From contig JAEKKW010000019.1 of the NCBI GenBank assembly GCA_019510195.1, forward strand, positions 1-40,009: a stretch of DNA of 40,009 bases, given 5' to 3'. The notes beneath the pieces are model-generated. The model was not told the origin of the DNA. It ran no database searches and was given only the letters and a program-made list of their open reading frames with translations. Below are positions 25,833 to 35,441 of this stretch, one piece after another (position 1 is the first letter of the stretch; each line of letters opens with the position of its first letter). Made by a program: the position numbers and the translations under genes. Source of the stretch: Lysobacterales bacterium. Lineage in GTDB: Bacteria > Pseudomonadota > Gammaproteobacteria > Xanthomonadales > Xanthomonadaceae.

Positions 25833-26548
25833 AGATGACCTTGCCGCTGCGGGTGGCGATGATCGCGCTGGTCGCGTTCCCGCTCGCCGCCTGCCATGGC
25901 AACACACCGGCCGGCGATGCCGTGGCCGCATCCGATGATCCCGATGCCCCGCGGCAACCCCTGCCGCATCCGCAAAGCGATGGCCGCGGCGTCACCGGCA
26001 TGCCGGATGCGCGCGCGCAACCCGCGGCCGTCGATCCGGCCATGATCGCCACGACGCCTGCGCCGGCCATCGACTCGCCGCAGCCATCTGCACCCGGTGG
26101 TGACGTCGCCGCGCCACCGCCCGCTGCTGCGGATTCCGGCGCCCAGGGTGCGGTGATCGGCGACAGTGCGGAACCCACCGTCGACGACGCCGTGCGCGTG
26201 GTGCGCGAGTATTACGACGCCATCAACCGCGGCGCCTACGATCGCGCCTATGCGCTCTGGAGCGATCGTGGCGCGGCCAGCGGCAAGAGCCTGCAGCAGT
26301 TCAGCGATGGCTTCGCCGATACCGCGCGCGATTCCATCGACATCCAGCGTCCGTCCGCTTCCGCGGTGGAGGGAGCAGCCGGCAGTCGCTACCTCGAAAT
26401 CCCTGTGCGGGTCATCGCCACCCGCCGCGACCAGGGCAGCAACACCTACAGCGGCAGTTACATCCTGCGCCGCAGTGTCGTCGACGGCGCCAGCGCCGAA
26501 CAGCGCAAATGGCGCATCCAGTCGGCGCGCTTGCAGAAAGACGATTGA
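25829..26548 (+). CDS. Hypothetical lipoprotein with Pro/Ala-rich linker and NTF2-like C-terminal domain
   Basis: 239-residue protein. A signal sequence ends in the lipobox FPLAAC (Cys22). Residues about 25-110 are a low-complexity Pro/Ala/Asp/Gln-rich linker, likely unstructured and spanning the periplasm. The C-terminal 120 residues begin DAVRVVREYYDAINRGAYDRAYALWSD, a pattern typical of NTF2-like/SnoaL-type domains, and continue to a strand-rich end. No family name can be given with certainty. Start ATG 25829 overlaps the stop of the DUF1439 gene, implying joint expression and possibly a joint envelope role. Confidence 0.7.
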   Translation: MKMTLPLRVAMIALVAFPLAACHGNTPAGDAVAASDDPDAPRQPLPHPQSDGRGVTGMPDARAQPAAVDPAMIATTPAPAIDSPQPSAPGGDVAAPPPAAADSGAQGAVIGDSAEPTVDDAVRVVREYYDAINRGAYDRAYALWSDRGAASGKSLQQFSDGFADTARDSIDIQRPSASAVEGAAGSRYLEIPVRVIATRRDQGSNTYSGSYILRRSVVDGASAEQRKWRIQSARLQKDD

Positions 26549-26610
26549 ATAAAACAGCCCCGATTGCAGCTACGCCGTCCCTGGCGATGGCCCCTCTGCC
26601 ATGACTGCAA

Positions 26611-28854
26611 TCAGAGCTCGAAACGGTAGGCCAGCTTCACCATCAGCATCTCGGTGTCGCGCAGGTTGAAGGCGCGACGGAATTCCCCGGGCGAATCGGT
26701 GAACAATTCACCCTGGTCGTAGCCGCCACGACCGTACACCACATAGATGTTGGACAGCGGCGCCAATTCGTAGCGATAGCGGATCTGGAAGCCCAGCGTG
26801 TGCAGGTTGAACTGGGGAATGGATTCGCCGCTTTCCACCGCACTGGTATCGGGCTGCACGCGCCACGCCTTGCGCGCACTCCCGGTCAGGCCGATCGCCT
26901 GCAGCTTGATCCGCAATTCCTGCTTGTTGCTGATGTTCCAGTTCAACGCGGCGGAAAGCTGGAGCTGGCGGCGGTCATACATGCCGAGCAGGTTGTCGTG
27001 CTGCCACAACAGCCATTCGCCATCACGCAACCCGAACAGGCTGGCCTGCGCGTTGAGCGAATCGCTGAAGAAATAGCGCGTGCCCAGGGTCACGCTGTAC
27101 ATCGGGCGGCGCTTGGGATCGACGCCCATGCCGTAGGCGGATTCGATCTGCGACCACCACTGCCAATTGCCGCGGCGACCGGGTTCGTGGTCGAAGGTGG
27201 CGTAATAACCCGGCGTGGTGCGCACGTTGGCGTGCCAGAACAGCATCGAGTCGTCGTGGGCGGGCGTGCGCAGATTGACCAGGAACATCTGGCTGCCGCC
27301 ATCGCGCAGCTGGCTGTTGCGCTGGATGCGGAACTCTCGCTGCAGCACCAGGCTGCCGTTGGCGTTGGTCAACATGTCGTAGCGCCAGCGCCAGTTATGC
27401 GAGGCGTAGATCGAATCCTTGGGCAGGTCGGTGAAACGCTTGCCGACTTCCCAATGGAAGTAATTGAGATCGGCGCGGCCGAGATAGCCGAAATCGTTGA
27501 TCTCGAAGCCCTTGTCGAAATGCATGCCGATCCACTGCTGGCGCCAGCCGTCCTTCATCTCGTATTCGGCCAGGAAGGTCGCGCCGTTCCTGCGCTGCTT
27601 CTGTCCCTGCACGTCGATCGCGCTTTGCGCCGCATTCGTGGTCAGGGTGAAGTGCGCATTCGGCTTCCACTGGTCGTCCACCGCGACCACGGTGGCGGTG
27701 CGATCGAGATACGGATGCACCACCTGGGTCACCATCGCGCCCAGCGTGTTGGCATCAAACGTGTGGGTCACGCGCGCGGCGCGGAAGGATCGACCGGCGT
27801 CGCCGCGTTCTTCCGCCCACATCAGGCCGTAATTGGTCTTGCCGAAACTGCCGTTCAACTTGACCGCGGCATTGATGTCGGCCGCGCCCTTGCCGTCGTC
27901 GGACGGACCGCCGACGCGACGGGTGTAGATCAGCTGGCTGTTGTCCAGCAGCAGATTGAAGTCGAAGATCGACTGGTTCTCGGTGAAGAACGGCCGCTTG
28001 TCGCTGAAGAAACTTTCCTGCGCGCTGAAGTTCACCACCAGGTCGTCGCTTTCCACCTGGCCGAAATCGGGATTGATGGTACCGCTCAGCTGGAATTGCC
28101 CGTTGGGCTTCCAGAACACGTCCATGCCGCCATTGTTCGAGGTCTTGTGGCCGACCATGTCGTAAGTGGCGGAAGCATACGGCGTGAGCGCCAGCAGTGC
28201 CTGGCTGTATGCCGGCACTTCGATCGGCTCGAACTTGGCGAGGAACTGCGGGCGGTCGAAGGTGATCGCCGGCCAGCCGATGCGATCGCCGTTGACGCCG
28301 ATGACGCGATCGAAATACAAACCGATCTTGCGAGTGTCGCCCCTGGCCTTGCCCATGGTGGCGACGCTCCACGGAATCAGCACTTCCGCGGTCCAGCCTT
28401 CGTCATCCTCGCTGACGGCGTGCAACCAGTTGCCGTCCCAGTCGTTGTTGAAATTGCCCATCTTGGTGATGGTGCCGTCCTGGATGCCGCCGCCGAGCAG
28501 GACGGTGAAGTCGTAGCCCTGGTTGCCGTCGCCGTCGAAATCGATCATCACGTTGACGCGATCGGCCTGCGCATTCTCGTCGCGGCGGGTCTTCTGGCGC
28601 ATCCGCTGCACGCTGGCCGGCTGGTGGTTGCGGAATGCCACGGCCAGGCCCTTGGGCGTCGCCACGTACCAGACTTCGGTCGGTACGCTGCCGGGCTGCT
28701 GGGTAAACGGCTGCACGGTGCGGAAATCGGTGATGTGGCGCGCACCGTCCCATTCGCCGGGATCCATGTGTCCGTCGATCTTGATGTCCGCGGCCATGGC
28801 GGATGTCGCCATGCAGGCAAGCGACAACGCGGCGGCGAGCGTGCGGACTTTCAT
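26611..28854 (-). CDS. DUF5916 outer-membrane protein with CBM9-like N-terminal domain
   Basis: 747-residue exported protein. A signal peptide (MKVRTLAAALSLACMATSAMA, 1-21) precedes a CBM9-like domain (about 23-210: IKIDGHMDPGEWDGA, DRVNVMIDFDGDGNQGYDFTV, WTAEVLIPWSV). The DUF5916 region follows (INPDFGQVESDDLVVNFSAQESFFSDKRPFFTEN, about 265-300). The remainder is rich in alternating aromatic strands and ends in LAYRFEL, as expected of an outer-membrane beta-barrel. CBM9-like domains bind sugars, but no substrate is known for DUF5916 proteins. It is transcribed alone. An 18-bp perfect palindrome sits 65-82 nt upstream of its start. Confidence 0.85.
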   Translation of the reverse strand: MKVRTLAAALSLACMATSAMAADIKIDGHMDPGEWDGARHITDFRTVQPFTQQPGSVPTEVWYVATPKGLAVAFRNHQPASVQRMRQKTRRDENAQADRVNVMIDFDGDGNQGYDFTVLLGGGIQDGTITKMGNFNNDWDGNWLHAVSEDDEGWTAEVLIPWSVATMGKARGDTRKIGLYFDRVIGVNGDRIGWPAITFDRPQFLAKFEPIEVPAYSQALLALTPYASATYDMVGHKTSNNGGMDVFWKPNGQFQLSGTINPDFGQVESDDLVVNFSAQESFFSDKRPFFTENQSIFDFNLLLDNSQLIYTRRVGGPSDDGKGAADINAAVKLNGSFGKTNYGLMWAEERGDAGRSFRAARVTHTFDANTLGAMVTQVVHPYLDRTATVVAVDDQWKPNAHFTLTTNAAQSAIDVQGQKQRRNGATFLAEYEMKDGWRQQWIGMHFDKGFEINDFGYLGRADLNYFHWEVGKRFTDLPKDSIYASHNWRWRYDMLTNANGSLVLQREFRIQRNSQLRDGGSQMFLVNLRTPAHDDSMLFWHANVRTTPGYYATFDHEPGRRGNWQWWSQIESAYGMGVDPKRRPMYSVTLGTRYFFSDSLNAQASLFGLRDGEWLLWQHDNLLGMYDRRQLQLSAALNWNISNKQELRIKLQAIGLTGSARKAWRVQPDTSAVESGESIPQFNLHTLGFQIRYRYELAPLSNIYVVYGRGGYDQGELFTDSPGEFRRAFNLRDTEMLMVKLAYRFEL

Positions 28855-28918
28855 CGGGCGATTGACTCGGGAGACGATGGAGTCAGCTTATGGAAGACGC
28901 CCGACATTTGCGCCTGCA

Positions 28919-28936
28919 GGAAGTCACGTGACTTCC
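28919..28936. promoter_or_regulatory. 18-bp perfect palindrome, candidate operator
   Basis: GGAAGTCACGTGACTTCC is a gapless 9+9 bp palindrome between the SET gene (ending 28984) and the DUF5916 gene (starting 28854, same strand). It has no loop and no T-tract, so a terminator is unlikely. Its position 65-82 nt upstream of the DUF5916 start suits an operator for a homodimeric regulator. The regulator is not identified. Confidence 0.5.
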
Positions 28937-28983
28937 GACATGTTGCCCGCGGGCCCGCCGCGAGCAATGGCCCGGGGTAGTGC

Positions 28984-29463
28984 TTACTTCTTCTTCGGTT
29001 GCAGCATCGTCCCGGTGCAGTTCTTCGCGCCGCAGCGGCAGCCCCACAGCTTCTTGAGCTTGGCGGTATGCGGTTCGTCGAGCACGATGCCGTAGTTGTA
29101 GCTCAACTCTTCCCCGGACTGGATGTCGCGGATCGCCTCGATGAAGACCTTGTCCTTGTGCGTCTTGCCCTTGGCGTTCTCTTCCTGCACCGCTTCGCAA
29201 TTGGGCGCGCAGCTGTGGTTGATCCAGCGCGCGACATTGCCGCCTTCGTTGGCGTCGATCACGTAATCGTCGTTGAGGGTGAACAGGAAGGTATGGCCGT
29301 CCTCGTCCTTCTCCCCGTACATGCCGTCCACTTCGTCGTGGCTGCGCAGCGTGCCCTTGTAACGCACGACCCGTTCGCCCTTGGCGATGAACTCGGTGGC
29401 GAACACGCCGTTGCCGTGGATCTCCGACTCGCGGCGCTCGATCTTGCGGTGCTTCTTGGGCAT
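28984..29463 (-). CDS. SET-domain lysine methyltransferase
   Basis: 159-residue SET-domain protein, which would transfer a methyl group from S-adenosylmethionine to a protein lysine. The compact SET core shows ESEIHGNGVFATEFIAKGERV, the signature NHSC at 82-85 (WINHSCAPNCEA), and GEELSYNYG (about 117-125). A post-SET cysteine cluster CRCGAKNC follows at 142-149 and would complete a zinc site with the NHSC cysteine. The N-terminus is basic (MPKKHRKIERR) and so is the C-terminus (PKKK). ATG 29463 is chosen because homology begins there. The longer in-frame opening overlaps the SUF regulator promoter. The substrate in bacteria is unknown. It is divergent from the SUF operon. Confidence 0.9.
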   Translation of the reverse strand: MPKKHRKIERRESEIHGNGVFATEFIAKGERVVRYKGTLRSHDEVDGMYGEKDEDGHTFLFTLNDDYVIDANEGGNVARWINHSCAPNCEAVQEENAKGKTHKDKVFIEAIRDIQSGEELSYNYGIVLDEPHTAKLKKLWGCRCGAKNCTGTMLQPKKK

Positions 29464-29563
29464 GGGATGACCGGGAAGATAGGAGCGCGCATTGTCCCCC
29501 ATCCACGGCGACGGCGTCACCACCGTTAATGCAGGCAAACCGCGTTCTCGCAGGCCAGCGCGC

Positions 29564-29590
29564 GAATCAGTACAATATTGGTCCTGATTC
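29564..29590 (+). promoter_or_regulatory. Promoter/operator of the SUF operon
   Basis: GAATCAG (29564-29570) and CTGATTC (29584-29590) form a 7-bp perfect inverted repeat. Between them lie a -10-like TACAAT (29571-29576) and the palindrome CAATATTG (29573-29580), almost concentric with the outer dyad. It lies 25-51 nt upstream of the Rrf2-type regulator start. The arrangement suits autorepression by that regulator. No clear -35 hexamer is visible. Confidence 0.5.
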
Positions 29591-29614
29591 ATTCGTCCAT
29601 GCCGGGCCGCCGCC

Positions 29615-30064
29615 ATGCTCCGCGTCACCAAGCTCACCGATTACGCCACCGTCCTGATGACGGTCCTGGCCCGCGAGGCCGGCACGGTGCTGAGCGCGTC
29701 GGAACTGGCCGCGCGCGCCGGGCTGGAACTCTCGACCGTGGCCAAGGTGCTGAAGCCGCTGGCGCAATCCGGCCTGGCCGAGAGCGTGCGCGGTGCCAAT
29801 GGCGGCTATCGCCTGGTGCGCGACCCATGGTCGATCACCCTGGCCGACATCGTGGAGGCGATGGAAGGCCCGCTGGCGATGACCGAATGCAGCACCCACG
29901 AAGGCCAGTGCGGCATCGAGACCTCCTGCGGCGTGCGCAGCAACTGGCTGCGCGTCAACGATGTCATCGCCGACGCCCTGCGCGGCGTGAGCCTGGCCAG
30001 CATGGCGCAGTCCGTCGCCACGCCGCGATCCGCGCGTGGCATCCCGGTGCGCCTGACCGCATGA
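29615..30064 (+). CDS. sufR: Rrf2-family SUF operon transcriptional regulator
   Basis: 149-residue winged-helix regulator of the Rrf2/IscR family, of the kind encoded at the head of SUF operons. The N-terminal HTH contains [43 protein letters not shown] and the wing [11 protein letters not shown]. Three cysteines, Cys92, Cys99 and Cys105 ([15 protein letters not shown]), form the expected Fe-S ligand set, so the protein should sense cluster status and adjust SUF expression. The start is ATG 29615. The gene is followed after 10 nt by sufB. The name sufR is also used for an unrelated-type repressor in cyanobacteria, so family membership is the safer label. Confidence 0.92.
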   Translation: MLRVTKLTDYATVLMTVLAREAGTVLSASELAARAGLELSTVAKVLKPLAQSGLAESVRGANGGYRLVRDPWSITLADIVEAMEGPLAMTECSTHEGQCGIETSCGVRSNWLRVNDVIADALRGVSLASMAQSVATPRSARGIPVRLTA

Positions 30065-30074
30065 GGATCGGAAC

Positions 30075-32113
<2,039 letters not shown>

Positions 32114-32114
32114 T

Positions 32115-33293
32115 ATGAGCGCGCTTTCCGACTCCTTTGGCGTCGCCGAAAAGGCCATGCCCGGGCAACGCGAGGAAGCGTGGCGAAGCATGCCGCTGCG
32201 CGCTCTGGAACGGCGCGCCTTCGTCACGGCCACCTATCCATCGGCATCGGCTGAACTGGTCGCCGACATTCCCACGCCGCGACTGGTATTCGTGCACGGC
32301 GCGCTGGACGAACGCCTGAGCGATCTCTCCGGCCTCGCCACCGGCATCGCCATCGAACACGATACCGCCATTGACGACGTGATCGACGCGCGCGCATCCG
32401 CCTTCACCCGCAGCGCGCTGGCGCAAGCGGCGACGAAGATCACGCTTCCGCCCGCCACCACCGCGCGCCTGCATGTCGTTGAACTCGGCATGCCGGCAGG
32501 AGACGCCGAACTCTGGCATCGCCACGTCCATGTCGATGTCGGCAACGATGCCAGTCTCACCCTGCTCGAGCATCAACTCGCGGGTGGCGCACATTCGCAC
32601 TTCGCCAACAGCGCCGTCACGGTCTCGCTGGCCGCGGGCGCCCACATGCGCCATGCGCGCGTCAATGACGATCCCGATGGCGCGACCCGCTTCCTCCACA
32701 CCGATGTCAGCGTCGCGGCGAAAGCGCATTACGCGCGCTTCGATCTCGAACTCGGCGCAGCGCTGAGCCGCCACGAACTGCATATCCGCCTTGATGGCGA
32801 CGAAGCGTCCACCGCGGCCCACGGCGTCCTCCTCGGGACTGGCAAGCGCCATGTCGAAACGCGGTTGCTGGTGGAACACGACGCCCGCGACACCCGCAGC
32901 GACCTGCAATGGCGCGGGCTCGCCAGTGGCCGTTCGCGCGTGGTGATGCACGGCGGCATCCGCATCGAGGCCGGCGCCGATGGCAGCGACGCGCAACTCT
33001 CCAACCGCAACCTGCTGCTCTCCGACAACGCCGAAATCGACACCCAGCCGGTGCTGGTGATCCACGCCGACGAGGTGAAGGCCGCGCACGGCGCCACCGT
33101 CGGCCAGCTCGACGCCAATGCGCTGTTCTACCTGCGTTCGCGCGGCGTGCCCGACGCGCAGGCACGACGAATGCTCACCGCCGCCTTCGTGCAGTCGCTG
33201 CTGTCGCAAGTCGACGACACCGACATCCGCAGCCTGCTCGATGCGCGGCTGTCCGCGGCACTGAAGCAACTCGACCCGGGCGACGAGGCATGA
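32115..33293 (+). CDS. sufD: Fe-S cluster assembly protein SufD
   Basis: 392-residue beta-helix partner of SufB in the SufBC2D scaffold. Typical C-terminal signatures are present: SDAQLSNRNLLLSDNAEIDTQPVLVIHADEVKAAHGATVGQLD, then FYLRSRGV. His325 in AAHGAT corresponds to the functionally important His360 of E. coli SufD. The residue two before it, Cys in E. coli, is Ala here. The N-terminal portion is more divergent, as is normal. ATG 32115 follows the sufC stop by 1 nt. The stop overlaps sufS by ATGA. Confidence 0.93.
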   Translation: MSALSDSFGVAEKAMPGQREEAWRSMPLRALERRAFVTATYPSASAELVADIPTPRLVFVHGALDERLSDLSGLATGIAIEHDTAIDDVIDARASAFTRSALAQAATKITLPPATTARLHVVELGMPAGDAELWHRHVHVDVGNDASLTLLEHQLAGGAHSHFANSAVTVSLAAGAHMRHARVNDDPDGATRFLHTDVSVAAKAHYARFDLELGAALSRHELHIRLDGDEASTAAHGVLLGTGKRHVETRLLVEHDARDTRSDLQWRGLASGRSRVVMHGGIRIEAGADGSDAQLSNRNLLLSDNAEIDTQPVLVIHADEVKAAHGATVGQLDANALFYLRSRGVPDAQARRMLTAAFVQSLLSQVDDTDIRSLLDARLSAALKQLDPGDEA

Positions 33294-34516
33294 CAACGGC
33301 CACTCACGACTGGTCCGCGATCCGCGGCGATTTCCCGCTGCTCACCCGCGAGGTGAATGGCAAGCCGCTGGTCTATTTCGACTCCGCCAACACTTCGCAG
33401 AAACCGGCGGCGGTGATCGAAGCGGTTGACGACTTCTATCGCCTGCACAACGCCAATGTCAGTCGCGCCGTCCACACCCTCGGCAGCGAAGCGACCGAAG
33501 CCTACGAGGGCGCGCGCCGCAAGCTCGCTGCCTTCCTCAACGTGCGCGCCGACGAACTGGTGCTGTGGAGCGGCACCACCTTCGCGATCAACCTGGTCGC
33601 CTACAGCTGGGCGTTGCCGCGGTTGAAGGCCGGCGATTCGATCCTGCTCACGCGGATGGAACACCACGCCAACATCGTGCCGTGGCAGCTCATCGCCGAA
33701 CGCACCGGCGCGACCATCAAGGTCGCGGAACTGCGGCCCGACGGCGCGCTCGATCTCGACGCCCTGTATGCCGCAATGACACCCGACGTGAAGCTGCTCG
33801 GCGTGGCGCACGTCAGCAACGTGCTCGGCACCGTCAATCCGGTGCGCGATATTTGTCGTGAAGCGCGCAGGCGCGGCATCGTCACCGTGGTCGATGGCTC
33901 GCAGGCGGTGCCGCACATGCCCGTCGACATTCCCGCGATCGGCTGCGATTTCTACGCCTTCACCGGCCACAAGTTGTGCGGCCCGACCGGCACTGGCGCT
34001 CTGTGGGCGCGCAAGGAACTGCTCGAATCGATGCCGCCCTTCCTCGGCGGCGGCGAGATGATCAAGGAAGTCAGTTTCGACGGCACCGTGTTCAACACGC
34101 CACCGCACCGCTTCGAGGCCGGCACGCCCAACATCGCCGGCTTCGTCGGGCTCGGCGCTGCTGTCGACTACCTGCAGGCGATCGGCATGGACGCGATCCA
34201 TGCCCGCGAAGCGCAGCTGCTCGCGCATGCCACCGCGGCGCTGTCCGATATCCCGGGAATGCGCATTTTCGGCACCGCACCCGGCAAGGCCGCGATCATC
34301 TCGTTCGCGATCGAAGGCGCCCACGCCCACGACCTCGCCACCCTGCTCGACATCGAAGGCTTCGCGGTGCGCTCCGGCCAGCACTGCGCGCATCCGTTGC
34401 TGCAATTCTTCGGCGTCTCCGCCACCTGCCGCGCCTCGTTCGCCTTCTACAACACCGAAGACGAAATCGAGCGCTTCGCCACCGCCCTGCGCAAGGTTCG
34501 TACACTCCTCGCATGA
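33290..34516 (+). CDS. sufS: Cysteine desulfurase SufS
   Basis: 408-residue PLP enzyme (class V aminotransferase fold, group II desulfurase) that removes sulfur from cysteine for cluster assembly. The internal aldimine lysine is Lys228 in FTGHKLCGPTG. HHANIVPWQ and the VAHVSNVLGTVNP stretch contact the cofactor. The persulfide cysteine is Cys366 in RSGQHCAHP. ATG 33290 overlaps the sufD stop (ATGA). SufS normally needs SufE or SufU to pass on sulfur, and neither is encoded in this window. Confidence 0.95.
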   Translation: MTTATHDWSAIRGDFPLLTREVNGKPLVYFDSANTSQKPAAVIEAVDDFYRLHNANVSRAVHTLGSEATEAYEGARRKLAAFLNVRADELVLWSGTTFAINLVAYSWALPRLKAGDSILLTRMEHHANIVPWQLIAERTGATIKVAELRPDGALDLDALYAAMTPDVKLLGVAHVSNVLGTVNPVRDICREARRRGIVTVVDGSQAVPHMPVDIPAIGCDFYAFTGHKLCGPTGTGALWARKELLESMPPFLGGGEMIKEVSFDGTVFNTPPHRFEAGTPNIAGFVGLGAAVDYLQAIGMDAIHAREAQLLAHATAALSDIPGMRIFGTAPGKAAIISFAIEGAHAHDLATLLDIEGFAVRSGQHCAHPLLQFFGVSATCRASFAFYNTEDEIERFATALRKVRTLLA

Positions 34517-35040
34517 ACGACGCCATCCAATTCCGCGCGGCCGACAGCCGCGACATCCCGGCATTGGTCGAATTGGTGACCTCCGCCTATCGCGGCGACG
34601 ACAGTCGCGCCGGCTGGACCACCGAAGCCGACCTGCTCGACGGCATGCGCATCGATGGCGAACGCATCCAGGCCGACCTCGATCGCGAACGCAGCCGGAT
34701 CGTCATTGCCGAGCGTGATGGAGAAATGCTGGCCTGCGCGCACGTGATGGACGAAGAAGGCGCCGGCTATTTCGGCATGTTTTCGGTGCGCCCGAACCTG
34801 CAGGGGGGCGGAATCGGCAAGGTGATGCTGGCCGAAGCCGAACGCACCGCGCGCGAAGACTGGTCGCTGCCGGTGATGCGGATGACGGTGATCGACTCGC
34901 GCGACGAACTGATCGCCTTCTACGAACGTCGCGGTTATCGCCGCACCGGGATCTACAAACCGTTCCCTTACGGCGACGCGCGCTACGGCATCCCCAAACG
35001 CGACGACCTGCGCTTTGAAATCCTGGAGAAGCCCCTGTGA
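34513..35040 (+). CDS. GNAT-family N-acetyltransferase in the SUF operon
   Basis: 175-residue acetyltransferase of the GNAT fold. The acetyl-CoA motif A is FSVRPNLQGGGIGKVMLAEAE (about 97-117), with QGGGIG as the pyrophosphate loop. DELIAFYERRGYRRTG is the usual C-terminal motif B. The substrate is unknown. It is coupled on both sides: ATGA overlap with sufS and GTGA overlap with the Rieske gene, so it is a regular operon member and not a bystander. Acetylation of a SUF component or of a small molecule is possible but unsupported. Confidence 0.85.
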   Translation: MNDAIQFRAADSRDIPALVELVTSAYRGDDSRAGWTTEADLLDGMRIDGERIQADLDRERSRIVIAERDGEMLACAHVMDEEGAGYFGMFSVRPNLQGGGIGKVMLAEAERTAREDWSLPVMRMTVIDSRDELIAFYERRGYRRTGIYKPFPYGDARYGIPKRDDLRFEILEKPL

Positions 35041-35372
35041 GCGACGATTCCCTGAAAGGCTGGGAATACGTCTGCAACGAAGGCGAGTTGCTTCCGGGCG
35101 AGAAACGCACGGTCTGGGACGGTGACACCCCGATCCTCGTCGTCAATCTCGATGGCGACTACTACGCGGTGGAAGATCGCTGTACCCACGAGGACTTCGA
35201 GCTTTCTGCCGGCGAAGTCAGCGAAGACGACAACAGCATCGAATGCGTGCTGCATGGCGCGAAATTCGACCTGCGCAATGGCGCCGTGTTGTGCGCCCCC
35301 GCCTATACCCCGGTCGCGAGTTTTCCGGTCCGGGTAGCCAACGGCGCGGTGTGGACGCGCGACAATCGCTGA
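35037..35372 (+). CDS. Rieske [2Fe-2S] ferredoxin (NirD/BphF-like)
   Basis: 111-residue soluble Rieske protein. The cluster ligands are Cys49 and His51 (RCTHEDF) and Cys70 and His73 (ECVLHGAKFD), matching the C-x-H...C-x2-H pattern. Proteins of this type act as electron carriers to non-haem oxygenases or as small nitrite-reductase subunits. Its location at the end of a SUF operon suggests electron supply to Fe-S assembly, which is inference. The start is GTG 35037, overlapping the GNAT stop by GTGA. Only 8 nt separate its stop from the Fur box of the next transcription unit. Confidence 0.9.
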   Translation: MSDDSLKGWEYVCNEGELLPGEKRTVWDGDTPILVVNLDGDYYAVEDRCTHEDFELSAGEVSEDDNSIECVLHGAKFDLRNGAVLCAPAYTPVASFPVRVANGAVWTRDNR

Positions 35373-35376
35373 GTTG

Positions 35377-35406
35377 TTGCAAATGATAATAATTATCATT
35401 TATGAT
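35377..35406 (+). promoter_or_regulatory. Fur box overlapping the fiu promoter
   Basis: AAATGATAAT (35381-35390), one central A, and the exact reverse complement (35392-35401) form a perfect 21-bp palindrome matching the Fur GATAAT-type operator. A promoter is visible over it: TTGCAA (35377-35382), 18 nt, TATGAT (35401-35406). Fur-Fe2+ binding would block the promoter spacer, so fiu and the genes behind it should be induced by iron limitation. Confidence 0.92.
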
Positions 35407-35441
35407 TTCCGGACTGTCCCAGATCGTCCGGAATCCCTGCA

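Noticed and set aside
26562-26612. GATTGCAG/CTGCAATC inverted repeat between the lipoprotein and DUF5916 genes as a terminator
   Set aside because: Arms are 8 bp but 35 nt apart with a poor inner stem and no T-run. It may be weakly bidirectional but cannot be supported.
26800-28980. Plus-strand frame of 726 codons opposite the DUF5916 gene
   Set aside because: Antisense of a barrel protein, compositionally odd, no start signal.
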